This document shows positions 23,701-37,400 of a DNA stretch of 64,000 bases, one piece after another. Origin of the DNA: Varroa destructor (lineage: Eukaryota; Arthropoda; Arachnida; Mesostigmata; Varroidae); NCBI RefSeq assembly GCF_002443255.2, contig NW_019211456.1, forward strand, positions 31,431,341 through 31,495,340. The letters run 5' to 3'. Within the stretch, counting starts at the first letter, position 1. Every line of letters begins with the position of its first letter. Under the pieces are notes generated by a model. It was not told the origin of the DNA, ran no database searches, and was given only the letters and a program-made list of their open reading frames with translations. The position numbers were made by a program, and so were the translations under genes.

Positions 23701-25059
23701 TCCAAGAACGATCAGACGATTTCTCCTTGTCCATCTACTGATTCACATCTCGCTGTATATTATTCACCTCTCTCTGCTTGTCTTTTTTGATAAAACCGTA
23801 CCCAATCATTAGTAAATTATCAAACTAAGACAAATACTATAATAATCAAATACTTTATACATTTGGCAGTTGAAAAGTTTCACCTTGATAAAAACGTGAA
23901 GGAGACAAATGATGTAATAGGAATGTTGGTACGGATAAAAGAATTTTATGAAATTACGCCTGCTGAATAAATCACTTATGTCTGTTTCCTTATTTGTTGC
24001 TTGTCTGCTCAAAGCATATACAAATTTATGCTCAATGTGACTCTGTCCAAAATCATTTTATAACCTACTGCTAGCAATCATTATCTATCTTTACTGTTAA
24101 TGGCACAATATTATATCTTACGAAGCCCCTACCACCAGCCATGTTGGGCGGTAACAAACATAGCAACTCCTAAATACATCTAAGTAAAGCTACATTAAAT
24201 GTTTTCATTAATACTAAGTGTAAGACTGGAAGAGGTATATAAGGACTAAACTTCTACACAACATAACCTGAAGAGCGAGAATTACCTGAGCCAGGACACT
24301 AGAAGGTTTGGCGAAAACCATAGTTCTCTCAGAACGATAGCGATTGGGGACAAGCAGTGGGCGAATCAGGTTTTTCAATCCTGGATTAGAAAATCGACGT
24401 TAATCACAAAATTAGTAGAATCAATAGTACATTTGCGATAACAGGCTCGCTTTTTCAATTGTTAGGTACGTAAATGCAGTTTCTATTGCACTCAGAAACC
24501 AGCGAGCGTTTTGTAGCGTATTCACGAATTACGATACAGTTAACTTTTATGTGAGCGATGAGATACTTGTCTAAATAGGCATAACAAGTATTGAGAGATT
24601 AGCGTACATTTCTCAGTAAAAATCGATTGAATGTACTTTAGGAGAAACTCGTTCTGACGACAAAACGTTCTTGGAAATCAATACTCTATGTTTAAACTTT
24701 TGTTCGTCAATGGATACAGCGCTGTGGAAATTTGCTGAGGGTTGGTGGAGACATTAGGCAAAAAGGCTTTAGGCCAAAGTACAGTACGTCAATAGTACCA
24801 ACATATGAAGAAAAGAAATTGGGATGTGGAAGACCAGTGGGTGGGTGACTAAATATTAGCACCCAAAAAACAAGAACCCATTGCCGCAATTGAAAAAGCT
24901 TTTTGCAAAAGCGGAGTTTCAAGTTTGAAGATTTTGTTGGCCAAGGTTTGCATTTCATATGTAATATGTTACAGAATTATAAACCAAATACTGAAAATGC
25001 AGAAACCGGATAAAAGAAATTGACTTCAGGCCTGTTGGAAATGCATGTAGGATACTCGA
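20770..25059. other. Non-coding stretch
   Basis: AT-rich. Around 20985-21002 the minus strand has a CTGGG-loop-CCCAG element like a tRNA T-arm, but no full cloverleaf. Frames at 21496-21714, 22571-22756 and 23107-23657 lack any support. Nothing further is visible. Confidence 0.45.
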
Positions 25060-25565
25060 CACGCAGTTTGCGGGACTAACCCAACAAAAAAACTCGTCCG
25101 AAGCATACGGTCGCCATAAAGGAGGTATGTTGCAATCTGTACCGCCAGCCGGACGTAATGTGATGGCAGTACTTTCAATGGACGTCATAAGCCGCCGCTG
25201 CTACTATGAAATACTCGCCAAAAAAGAAGTGAAGAATGCAGTCCTCTATTTTGTGTTAACTCAACGAGACCTTCGACTATCTTGATGACAATGCTAGAGC
25301 TCATCGTCATGCTTCAACTACTTCGTGGATCGAGCAAAGGAATATCCAATTTGGTTTCAACTTGCTTACCCTCCCAAGTAAAATCCGTATGACTGCCAGA
25401 CTTTCCATGCCTTAAAGACGGCAACTGGTCGGCAAATATGTCTCATTATCGATTCACTTTGAAAAGTCACAGATAGAAAAATTATATACGGGACTTTAAA
25501 TGGTAACTATTTGAAGTTGGCAGAGCGTTGGAACATGTGTTTAAGAAATAAGGGAGAGTATCTTG
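25060..25565 (+). mobile_element. Decayed mariner-like transposase
   Basis: Mariner transposase blocks appear in order on the plus strand with frame changes between them: VMAVLSMDVISRRCYYEIL at about 25160 (family pattern SVWWDxxGxxYYELL), DDNARAHRH near 25284 (catalytic-core pattern QDNARPH), an eroded PYSPDLxPxDxHxF block, and KLAERWNMCLRNKGEYL near 25515 (pattern LPERWxKCxxxxGxYF). Internal stops make it inactive. Clear terminal inverted repeats were not seen. The N-terminal DNA-binding part could extend upstream to about 24.7 kb but is not readable. Confidence 0.75.
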
Positions 25566-28500
25566 GACATACATTAAGGAATCATCAATCTAGCTCAATT
25601 AATTGAAAAGTCGGTCAATTTTAAAGTCACCTGGATTCGCTGGTAACAGCGTAATAGGAACCGTATATATGCACAATATGTAGATAACCTCGAGAGGTGG
25701 CTATTAATTTTGTCGCTGACTTAATTTTAATTCAAACATGCCGAAAAGCCTTTTTTATGTCATTAATTTTCATTCATTTAAAATATTTGTGTAGATTAGC
25801 GTGTTCTTTGTAGCGTTTTGTAGGTTTGCAAAAGGTAAGTTCCGCCATGAACCAGACATTGATAGATATAGTAGCAAATTGGAAAGACTGATACACTTAG
25901 ATGTTATTCTCACGAAGCTATAAAATTGAGTTTATGAACTGATCCATTGACCTGACTTTTTTACGTTGGCTGACACGGTATCTGAATACTGGCTTCCGAA
26001 ATGCCCATTTGACTCAGAGTTTATAAGATTCCAGACGGTAAGGTTTTCCCAAACGATCGGGATGCTATACCTGGCAAAACGAATTATTTGAGAGCGGTAT
26101 ATCCTTCTAATAGTTTCTGTAGCTGGTGAATTATGCTTGCTACAATGCTTTTCGCACTCATTACTTAATATGCCTAACGAAAGGCCTGCCTGCCGTTGGT
26201 AAAGCTAACTAGCTATGTAAAGGTATCTACTATTTTGATTCCCCTTATCTAGATGAAACGCGTCATTCTTGCGAGGTGTTCCTCTCGTTTGGATTTCATG
26301 GCTGCTTCCTTGTCTTTATTCATTTAGAATGCAACGTCCACAACATGTTTCGGGCCATTAACATCTACCGCAGACAAAATCGACTCCCACAGCAAGTTAT
26401 CAGATCGTCAGCATGCAAAAAAGGATGTTGATGTTTGACGCGCAGAACTAGGCCATTATTCAAAAACGAGAAAACCAGAAATTCAAGTTATCTCCCCAGG
26501 CAAATACGATTTTCTGCACCACCCTATCCCTTTCGACGAGTCCATCGTCTGTGGTTGCCATGTTCCTCTGTAGTATATCTCCCACCAGCCCAACGGCACT
26601 CTCTAGCGGGCACATTACATCTGGAGCCAGTATTAAACAAAGCTTTAAAGGCAACGAAGACTGCGCGGAAGAGGTGTCTCAAGCGTTTGAAGATTTGTTT
26701 TGCTACCGTTGCCTACCCTTATTGCCGAGCTGGTAGCTTAAAGGCTGTACGAAAATACTTGATAAGAGGTTGTAAATGCAGTTCCTGTTTGCAGGCCATC
26801 TACACGACTTTCGGTCACTTTCATTATGCATTATCTCCAGGCTTTTAAAATTTTACCTGAATGAACGAAACAGATTTGCGGAACAAACGTGGGCGCCGTG
26901 GCTTTCTTGATACGCTCGCTGTAGATACTGCCGGGTTGGAAAGGTACTATCTACAACCTCCGACACTGGAAATTCATTTTGTACCGTTATGATCTTCTTA
27001 TATGAGATCTTCACCCAATGAACATGAAGAAATAATGTATGCAGTTCGGCGGAATCGCGTTGCTTGAGTTTAGGATATTGCGAAAGTGTGGTTATGCCAT
27101 TTCGAGGCTGACAAGACTGGAGAATCGTACATTTTAGAATTCTAAAGTTATCCGCACGGAGATCAAGGAACCTTCTATAGGTTTAATTAATTTAACTCGA
27201 ATTTTTCATTATTTTTTTGTGTAAAGTACACTATAGTGAAATAGAGCCGTAAAAATATATAGAACTTCGAAAAACGAATTTTAACTGACATAAAAGGGTG
27301 AAGTGGCTCTACACAATATTGATTATTACATTCTATCAGTATTATCTTGTGATGATGACAATGTTTATCTTACAATCGATTGAGAATCGAAAGTATCGAT
27401 TGTGATATCTTATAGCTGTATTGTGGCGAACGGAAGAAAATAGGTCTATGAAGCATTATTAAGCAGATTAAGCGTTGTCATTAAGCATTACTGACTGCTT
27501 CCATGATTTTATGCTACTTTACTGTTCAACTCCGAAGTTTGAAATCGTCTAAACACAGTAAATTTACTATTGAACTTATACAAAAAATAACCTAAACGTA
27601 TGTAATCTCAAAATTTACATACACAGATTTTATATATATGGAATCACTGCAGCATTAAACTGACGTAGACGTAGCAAAACGTGACTACATATTACTCATG
27701 TGTAGCCTATAAACTGTTGTCTACAGGTACATATGTTAACTAGAGCTTATTTTATTTACCCTTTCGTTATAATTACGTCGCAATCTATCAGATACTTGAA
27801 AATGTTATTCGATTGCAACGATATTTACTCAACAATATCCGTACAACAATAGGGATCCATTCGACACTGACTGCAGCATGTATCCTGATAGCAGCTAAGA
27901 CATGCCCTCGACTACAGTCCATTAGGACCAACACTAGCTTGAAACTGCATGCCTTTCATTTTCAGGAGATGTTTTTCTCCAAGTTCCGCGCCGAACTCAC
28001 GAATATTTAAAACGAGCTTTTGATAATTGGAAGATTAAGTATAGATATGCTAATTACTTCCCGTTCAAATTTATATATCCTTCATAGATCCGCAGCGAGT
28101 TGATCTATTCAAATAAGTCTACAATCGTAAATCTTCACTGTGAATTTGGACTACCATCGTTGATTTATACAACAAATGTTTTCATCTCATCAAAATCGTC
28201 TTAACTGGTCCTTGACATTAGCTTCTACCTGAATAAACGACCCTTGTGACTCGTCATAGATATTTAGAAGTTTCTTTGACTGACATTGTTGCCATTACGG
28301 AATCGATGGGTAGGCGATTCCGTAATGAAAAATGAGTTACTACTATTTTATTGTTAGTAAGGACAGGGTAGATAGCTTCAGCTTTGCTGTACTCTGTAGC
28401 AGTACAGTACATTGCAGTCTTAAATAGTGGCGATAAATATAAAAAATGAATTTTGTTAATAAAGGAGTAGTTTAAGTCGTATGGTACCGCGCAGCAGTGC

Positions 28501-29300
28501 AGCCAAGATACTATGAAAGCTCTGTTTAACGACCTTAGTTATTAAATAGATAAGCTCAGTTTGACGAATCAACGTTCCATATAGTTAATACTCAGAGTTA
28601 CCCAATAGTATGATGCATAAAATATTTTACAAGCATAGGATTTATTTTGCGAAATCGACCTTTACTGCAGATCATTCTCCTTGCAAAAATAGTTGACTTT
28701 ATTTGTTTTCGTTTGATGGGCAGAAACACAGTCTATTGGCTACAAGTCGTGAGGCCATACAGGCCTCAGTGGACACGGATTGAGTTTCCCAAAAATAATT
28801 TCTAAACTTAATTTAAAGTCAAGAGATTAGTACAGCTTTTTTAACGTTATACCTAGTTGACCCGAACTCCTCTCATGTCTCAGTAGAATCTACTGTGATT
28901 CTATTACAGATTCCTGTGAGGACATTAAATGGTTGCACTGCAATATGTATGTAGCTTACAACGTAACAATTCCAACCCGACATGCGACTATAAATGAAGC
29001 ATGTGCCACAAGATACAATTCTCTGTGGGCGTGTACTACCGTATCGTTACTTCCCTTTTATTTCACCCGTAAGTTAAACGAGACCTATTATGTGATATGA
29101 CTTACTGTTTCGAGGGTATCACATTTTTCTATTTGTATCTGCACGAGTGCATCTACCCAGGCATCATTGTTGCGCACTGATTCAGCAGCTAAGAAAGGAA
29201 AATGATTTACCATAAAGATTGAAGTTAAGTTGCTGTTTTTACGCTATCTGTTGTATCGAGACAGCGGAAGAGATCCCTTCTAAAAATCCCCATCTTCAAG
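25566..29300. other. Mostly non-coding, with one balanced-composition patch
   Basis: From about 26435 to 26850 composition is more balanced and a 137-codon plus-strand frame is open, overlapped by frames on the other strand. None shows a motif, so I do not call it. A 13-bp hairpin lies at 28293-28327 and a 9-bp one near 27373-27405. The rest is AT-rich and empty to my eye. Confidence 0.4.
28293..28327. repeat. Perfect 13-bp inverted repeat
   Basis: The left arm CATTACGGAATCG (28293-28305) and right arm CGATTCCGTAATG (28315-28327) are exact reverse complements around a 9-base loop. Confidence 0.85.
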
Positions 29301-29379
29301 CCGGAACCTAGCTAAAATGGGTGTGTGTCGAATAAACTTGCACAGAAGAAACCCTGAATGGCTGGGCGGAATACAGACA

Positions 29380-29640
29380 CAGAACAATGCTTCCCGTACA
29401 GAGCAACACCCCACGCTCAGAACGACGCCCCAAGTTATCGCAACGCGGCCACCCCTCTTGACGATGTCGGGAAAGCGGGAAAAATAGAGATTTACGCATG
29501 CGCGCAGCTGCGTCATTTCTTCCGATGACCTTGAGACTGGTCCTTCTCCGACTTCTCGACTTCTGTCTGGCTCTCTTTAGGCACGCCAAAAAGAGTCGAG
29601 CCAGCAGACCTCAGCAGTTTGGGACCAGTCCACACGAACA
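29380..29640. promoter_or_regulatory. CpG-rich patch with an NRF-1-like palindrome
   Basis: This interval is unusually CpG-rich for the window and contains CGCATGCGC at 29495-29503, close to the animal NRF-1 site core. Overlapping frames are open on both strands but none has a recognisable product. It may be the promoter of an unseen transcript. No exon could be connected to it. Confidence 0.3.
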
Positions 29641-29749
29641 GAAAACCATCGCTATGGAAAGGAAACAGAAATTTATCTCGATTCTTATTCCATACCATTC
29701 CATGTAGCTTGCTTCAGTTCTGGCTATTTCTTATTAGGTTTCGCTTTCG

Positions 29750-31250
29750 TTCCAGTCAGCTTATTTATTAGATCTAGAATTGCTGCAGCCTCTGGGTACC
29801 CAGGTATAAGAATGTATTATAAATGCTTGATAAAGTAAGTTATCAAGAAGGCTAAATGTCATATCATAAATAGTCGCAATTTTAAGCTTACGTTGTTTAT
29901 ACGAATATGCTGTATCCATACAAATTAGCATCGACATCATTATCATTAGATTACCCGATTTATGCAGCTATTAGATGGATATTTGATTTAATCCGAAACA
30001 TTATGTTGAGTGTTTTCAAATAAACTATTTTACTTCTATCCTGTAAGCGCGAAGCACACTTGGAGCCTTCAACTCCACGCAACACGTCGATGCTAGTGCT
30101 ATTACGCGGATTTATGATAAAATTTATTATAATGTGTGAAATAGCATTAACACGTTCGCGTGCATCTACTAAAAATAAGGACACTATTTAGATCGAAAAT
30201 ATGTCTAATAAACGGGGAATATGTGGGACACAAAACACCTGAGATAGCTGTTGATGATATGGCTGTGATTTCCATTTGCCAGGCTAGGTGAAAATCACCT
30301 CAGACTAAAGAGTTATTAAAAAAAAATAGGTCAAGATAACGTAATTCACATGCAATACATCTTTTCTGTCTTTCATAACATATAGACCATAATTGAAAAT
30401 ATTTTTCCTCATCTATCTGCTTTCTTTAAAATACGGATTTAAGATGATAACCAAGGGTGAAGTTCACAGCTCATAGCGATTTGAAATACTCCGCGCGATT
30501 TAGGCGACCGAGGTGTGTTCTTGTTAAGCCCTGTTACAGTATGATGGTTTCAGAATTTTAATCCGCTGCCATAACAACATGGCGAGAAAGTGCTTATATT
30601 CTTATTTGTTTTCCTTTCTTTGCCACACCAAAATCTGCTGTAAATTTTGTATCAAATAAGGCTGGCTGCTCGGTCGACATATTAAGCAGGTCGAAAAGCA
30701 CCCTGGTTCATGCCAGTCTTCTTAGTTTTTGGGTTCTTAATTACTGGGTCACTAGCATGAGTAAAGTTTTCATCAAGTAAATTATCTCGCAATTTAATTA
30801 CGTTTAATTTTTCACTGAAATAATATATTTTTATTCTAGTCAATTGCGATACCAATATTCTATTAGGTAACAATCGAATGTGTATAATAAGAAGTTTGAC
30901 TGGCTAATTGATAAACAAGAAGGAAAATAGGATAACCGATCTAAAGTGTATAACTATGATGTTATTATAGTAGTATGACGATTGCATAAATGCATCATGC
31001 CTACTCAGGTGATCGTATGATCGCAGGATAACGCAGTCCTCCACAAATACTAGTAGTTGAACTAGATGTTATAAAAAATGAAAATAATCAATTATTAAGC
31101 TTTTATGTGCCCTCATCTCTTTATACCCGAAAATCAACAATCCTACGAAAGCCTAAACGTTTTCACTCATAAATGGTAGTACGCTGGTAAACATTTCATA
31201 ACATAACATCATCTACATCAAAGCCTTAACCCTATCGCTCCACAATAGTC
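29750..31250. other. Non-coding stretch
   Basis: AT-rich with no supported feature. Confidence 0.5.
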
Positions 31251-31269
31251 AGCTTCTTCTCCTTCCCCT

Positions 31270-32130
31270 TTACTGCTGCAGGTATATAGAGGCGAAGAAA
31301 CAAGGTAGAATTATACCCAGGAACCCCATTGCAGTTAACTGACAGGAGAATGCATCAAATCAAGGCAGTCAGTCAAACAGGATAAATAGAATGAGAGGAG
31401 AATGAAAGAAAGACAGCAATCGACAGGAGATGACATAAAAGGAACACAGAGACGGAACAACGAAGCCGAAGCCAATGGCAGATGCGTGCTGGTTAGGTTG
31501 TGGCTTCAGCGACAGCAATGGTGAGTGCCGAAAAGCTATTATAGGATAGCAGGATTCTGGACGAGTGGCAGAGAAACAAGGCCGTTGATGGGTTGGCGAC
31601 GCTCAGAGGAAGTAACAAGGTCGGAGCGTAGGAAAAACGAAAATTCGGGGTAGAATGGGCTTGTTAGGAAAAAAAACGTTAAGGAAAGAAGCGAGAATCT
31701 CCTTCGGGTAAATATACGAACAGGTTAAGTGAAGTGCTAGCTAGTGGCCGGCTTCAAAAGGTAACCACAAAACAGCCGTATAGACAACGCACGAAGGCAG
31801 GTAAAAGCTGCTGCATGCGACAGGAAAACTGGAAGCCGAGAGGGAGGAAACGAAATTGGGCTGAATTAGGTCGCGGATTGCAGTACCGTTGGGAAATAGA
31901 AAACCATCTGAAGTAGATCGGAGAGATTCGAGAGGCAAAAGGTTGGACCCGAAATAGAATGGACGGAAAAACGACGCATTGGGAAGGACCACTCATCGGG
32001 TGAGGGTAAGCTAGAACAAGGGTGAGGGAATTTTTTAGATAGCATAATGGACTTACAGGATTCCAGATAAAATAGAAGGACAGGGTAAGTAACTAGGTGA
32101 CGCAGAAAGAAATACAGGGAGCGTAACAAC
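31270..32130 (+). other. Purine-rich strand-asymmetric tract
   Basis: For about 850 bases the plus strand is strongly enriched in A and G (runs such as GAGAGGAGAATGAAAGAAAG near 31392), unlike the flanks. Long minus-strand frames here are a by-product of that bias. It could be a transcribed non-coding region or an old purine-rich repeat. No protein signature is visible. Confidence 0.4.
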
Positions 32131-32992
32131 TGTGCGCTAAAATGGATAATTTAACAGGATTAATCTAATTGAAATAGAGGGAAATATTTTGTTAAAATGA
32201 ATGTTTTGATAAAAGATTTCTAGTGATGGCGATATTATTACAGTTTATCCGCTAATTTTCTAGTCAATGGACATTTCGACGCTCGCTGCGTTTATGAAAT
32301 ACTGAGACGTTCGGGAACAAAAGTAGCCTATAGTTGACATAATTTGGGCTTCGGCGGAGACAGAAAATATCTACACACGCACACGCTGCGAGTGGACTGC
32401 TCGGAGACAGTTTTAAATTTTAGGTACAGTACCCGGTGTTTACTGAGCGTGAAATAGAAAAAAATATAGCGAATCGGTACCTAAACAGTTGTTCTTCCTT
32501 GAAGTTTTTAGAGAATGCCTTTTTGCTGCAAGTCATATCTCTCAAGCGGTTAGTAGCAATAAAACCTCCTAGAATTCGCGAAGTAGATTTCGTGACTTGC
32601 TTCTGTGCAGAATTGTGATCTCCGGTAGGTTGTTTCTATTTATTACACAAGATCCGACACAAAAAAGTAGACAGCGAGAGAACATTCGCTCCATATGTAC
32701 GCCGCTTGTTTCCTACGATACTCTAACCTGCTAGTTCATAAATCTCTACGTGTATTATAAAGAACAAGGTCATAGGGTGATGCTAAAAAATGCTGGAATC
32801 GATATCTTTGTTCGTGGACAAATACTCTAAAATATCTCAGCAGCATTTTTTTAATTTCTCTTGTCTGTCGAAAGACATACTCTAATGCGTTATTTTTCGA
32901 CAAAATTGTGACATACGGTACACGCTTATTAAATAAATACACTTTTAATTTGAATCAGTTCCTTTCTGTGTGATTTAATACTTTTAGAAACC

Positions 32993-33043
<51 letters not shown>

Positions 33044-34070
33044 TTAAAAAGGAAAATAAGGAATCGGCTTATATTTTGTTGCAACGTATGCTCGTATAGA
33101 TTTTATTTTGCATATGTGACACTGGTCGCGATGCTGTCACTGATTATTCTAAATCGCTCATTGCTGAGTGTTGCTCACGTACTATGCACAGTAATATATA
33201 GTCAATGACACTATGCACAATTAAATCAATTTTTTATATAGATGCACCGATTTCGTACCTACAAATCAGTGCTTCAATGGTATACTTTTCTATGAGGTTC
33301 TTTCTATAGCACAAGTACTACACAAAAACATAGAATTAATAAAATAATTAGGTAGGAATACATTTGTAAATATAGCACAGCTCATGATACTTCGAATCTA
33401 TTTACGTGGATACGTAAATCTTGACTAATGTTACCCACGGTAATTCATCACAAACGAGTTTCCGAGTATATGATCTAACCTGATTATGTACATAAATATC
33501 AATATTTGAACATAACATAACATAACCGCTTATTTTTAGTTTTTGTTTGAAAGATCAAATTAAAAATAAGCTTCAAACAAACAAACAAAAACAACGCTTC
33601 ATTCTTCTTGTATGTTCAGGCACAGAGCATCGATTGGTGTTCAAGATGTTTGCAGCCAAACGTACCCTTTAGTTGAGCGATTTCTGTATACGCACAATGT
33701 GTATAGACATGATTCTTATAATTTGCACGTAATTGCAGTGTTATAAATAAAAAATTTACTATATCACAAAAATGTTAAAACGACTTAGGTTTTTCATTGC
33801 ATATGCATTATTTGAGATTTGTATTACATTAATTTACTACTCTTTGGAAATATTCACACAATTCGAATGCACATTTTACTATCTATGTTTACATACATTA
33901 CTTCAGGGAGTGTCTACATGGGAGATAGAAGCTCTTTCATTGAGAAAATAAATATATTTTTATAAATATCGAGCAGCTGTCTGTTGTGGAAACCACAGTC
34001 AAATATGAAATCACAAACTTATTGACTGATTACCGCCTTCAGGGCAATATAATGTAAATGGTTGTTTAGC
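32131..34070. other. Non-coding stretch
   Basis: AT-rich, containing the TA microsatellite near 32996-33041. No gene is supported. The right end probably belongs to the 3' side of the zinc-finger gene. Confidence 0.5.
32996..33041. repeat. (TA)n microsatellite
   Basis: About 46 bases of alternating A and T. Confidence 0.95.
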
Positions 34071-34076
34071 TTTATT
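34071..34076 (-). terminator. Candidate poly(A) signal for the zinc-finger gene
   Basis: TTTATT on the plus strand reads AATAAA on the minus strand, about 350 bases after the stop codon of the multi-zinc-finger gene. AT richness makes chance matches common. Confidence 0.3.
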
Positions 34077-34424
34077 TTACTTTAGTAAAAGAGTTGTTGT
34101 ACCATATCTTACAGCTAGTTTTGTTTTTGCTTATCCGTTTGCTTGTCACATCTGGAAGCGGCATGCTGACATAACTTCTGCTACCTCGTTACCAAGAAAA
34201 CCAATTAACTTCATGCAGTTCTATGGCTGGCCTTTTCAAGACTGGTAAATACATTTTTGGTGTAAACGTATTGTTTATATATTCGACATTGAGGCTGCCA
34301 TTATTAGTAATGGTAATCATAGTATATATGATAATTTTATAGTAGCTAGTAATGGTATATTGCATAATGTTGTACCACCAGAGAGCAGGCCACCACACAT
34401 ATAACTAGGCTCCTGTTGTTTGGT

Positions 34425-37400
34425 TCACACCGTATCACGTTCAACCTTCACGGCTCCAGATTCCTTTTTTGCGCTCGTGGCTGTCGCCGCAGGTCGCTGC
34501 ATCACGGGGTTCATACCGACACCAGCTACTGAAGCTCGAACAATCATTGTTTGAGCGGCTGGTGCCTGAACTCGTACAGGTTTTTGTCCTGAAGTAGGCG
34601 CAATAGCCCTAACTGAGTAAACGCGAGCATGTGTCGGTGGTGAAGGGCGTGCAGCTGGAGGTCGAGGGGATTTAGGTACCGGTGTAGTGATTGGCGTAGG
34701 CCGAAACGCTTTAACTGGTCCACCCGGTGCAGCAACGCAGGCCGTAGGCCCAGGGGTTCGCGGTACCATTGGAGTATACCTTGAAGTTCGCATTGGCACC
34801 ACGAGACGAGGCGTCGTCATCGATGTTCTTATCCCAGGCGGTCTAGGTGCCGTGGGCCGTACGCGAAGTCGTGGCGGAACCGGAGCCACTGGTCGTGGTA
34901 CTGTCGAATTCGGTATCGTCTTTGCTGTCACTGCTGTTCCTGCCACTGCTACAGTGCCCACAGGCATACAGGCTTGTGTTGAGCTCGAAGCTTTCTCCTG
35001 ACTAGGTGTAGGCATTTCCGTGCTAATTAGGTTATTAGCTGCTTCTACTGTGGCCTCAGCAGTGGCAGCTTTAGCAACCAACCGGGCGGTCGCACTCCCT
35101 TTGGTCGGACCACCGGAGCGCCGCAATGTAGCCGGGCCCTTTCGCGAGCTGCGAACAACAATTGGCCGTCCGCGAGGCGTTGCAGGGCTGGCCGAACAAT
35201 CTGTTTGTGAAGTCGTAGGAGCGGGCGCGCGTACTTTGAGCACTGCTGCACCTGCGCCGGTCGGGAGAGATAAGCGTGGTTGAAGCGTGACCACGTCTGA
35301 ACCAGCAGGTGGTCGATTAACTTTAGCTACATAACCACTCTGTTTCGTACCATCTGGTAGAATGAGCTCACCAAACTGCCACGTCGTATCAGGAGTTGCC
35401 TGCAGTTCTTCAGTTAGACGGCGTTTCACGCCACGTAGCTCCGAGTTCTCTTCTTCAGTTGCTTCGGTTTTGACTTCGGTGTCTATTGTGGACTTAATAT
35501 CTTCGCCAGTCACCTCTTCAACAATAGGCTCCCGCTTGACGTGGAAAGCCATAGGCACGAACACTCCCATCGGAGAAGGTACTTTTCCGGCTTGACTTTC
35601 CTCCATTTGCCGTTCACGCAGTTCAGCTTCCTATAATACAAATGTGCAGGAGGCATATTCTGCAGTCAACTCTACAAGAATTTAGCACTCCACGAGTATC
35701 AGGGCAGCCAGCTTTTCAATGGAAGTCTTGTATTAGATACAATTTTAATTTTTTACTAACCTTTCCAGGTGAAATGATTACTTCAAAGTCAGGTTCCCCT
35801 TTACGACAGCTTTTTCGCATCTTTTTTACTTCCAACGCTTTGCATCGACGCGCCTCATCATCACGAGTAGATTGGAGTGACGCTTTTGAAGAACGCATTA
35901 CTTCAAGGCCCGACCTTAGTACGCTTTCCAGTTGGTCTAAATCGACGTTGTGGTCACCCTGAATGAATATAGGTATCACAGCGTATTAGAGCTTGCACTT
36001 TGCTGAAATTATATCTCAGCATGTAATTCATTTTTGCACTAATCTTTTGTTTTTTATAACGTAAGGCTTTTCTTGACGATGCGCACCTTTAATAGGTCAA
36101 CGAATTCGTCGATAAGCGGTTGTAGCGTCACCATACGTTCCCTGTAGTTGAGGCGGTGTAATCTACGCAAACACTCTGGAAGCCCAATTGTGTCTTCGGC
36201 GAGACTCTCTTCCACCCATTCGGGTCCTGGATTTCCTTGTTTCCCGGCTACCACATGAATGTGCGGGCACATTCGATCCATGTACATGTACGTGCGACAG
36301 GTGCAACCGTACCTGCGGGACACGAATAAGCAAAATTCGTAATCGCGGATATTAGCTATGACGCACTTAAAATATTGAATAACCGTCATGTAGCCAAACA
36401 TCAATACTGACCTGAATAATATTCTACAGCGTACTTTATAATATATGCGTATTTTTCTCGCAAACACCAGAATTATACATTTCCAGGTTGCACTTTAACG
36501 TCCCTCTGTTGCACATTTTATTAAGCTTTATTGAAGTTGCATATTAACAAAATAATTTCACTACATGTCCCAAACTAAAATGATGTAGACGATACCAGAA
36601 AATAGACCACATTCCTTGCATCAATCTACTAGAAAAATTAAACATACGTGTTACATGTACCATTTTGTAAAATGTAATAACTTTATCAAGGCTTTAGATT
36701 TATTTGTTATAGCAAATCGTATTGAATGAGACTGCCATTTTACTGACATTTAGTAACATATGAACGTACCTGTGGACACAAACTCCACATTCATCACACC
36801 GCCGTTCGCATGTCACGTGAGGCGACTTTCTTGGAAAAACAACCGTTGTGATATTTTCCTTTTTGCACACTTTCTGATTGTTCAATCCGTCCAAGTGGTA
36901 GTGGCCAGAAGGCCTATGCAGCACCACACGTACCTCACCAGGCTGGAAGAAATTGATAATTACTTTAAAGAGTCGCATATATTATAATTACCGTATAATA
37001 CAAATTTGATCTCGTTAATACACCGTACTTACCTTCAGAAATATTCATTCGGTTTAGACAAAAAGAAGCTTCATCCATACCGCCGACTGCATATATGCAA
37101 CTTGATATATATAAAAGACTAAACATTTTCTTGGCAAGAACTAACACCTGTACAGCGCCGATGCTATTGCTACATCTTGGTTTATATGGATTCTACAAAT
37201 TGACTACAAAGAACACGCAAGATATTACAGAAGTTTGTCTTAATTGATGGAGCAAATAATTCTACATATATAGCATTCATTTTTGTATATTACTTTAATT
37301 GTGTCGTGAGGGTCAATTCTGGCTTTTTCTTCATAAACTTTTCCCTCGACGTCAGCTCCTCCTAAAGCTCGTTCGGAGAGGTGATCATGGATATTTCGTG

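Noticed and set aside
26435..26848. 137-codon plus-strand frame
   Set aside because: No motif, no splice context, and overlapping frames on both strands are equally open; base composition alone may explain it.
34687..35595. Plus-strand open frames of 77 to 104 codons
   Set aside because: They mirror the GC-rich last exon of the minus-strand zinc-finger gene, which has the better splice and family support.
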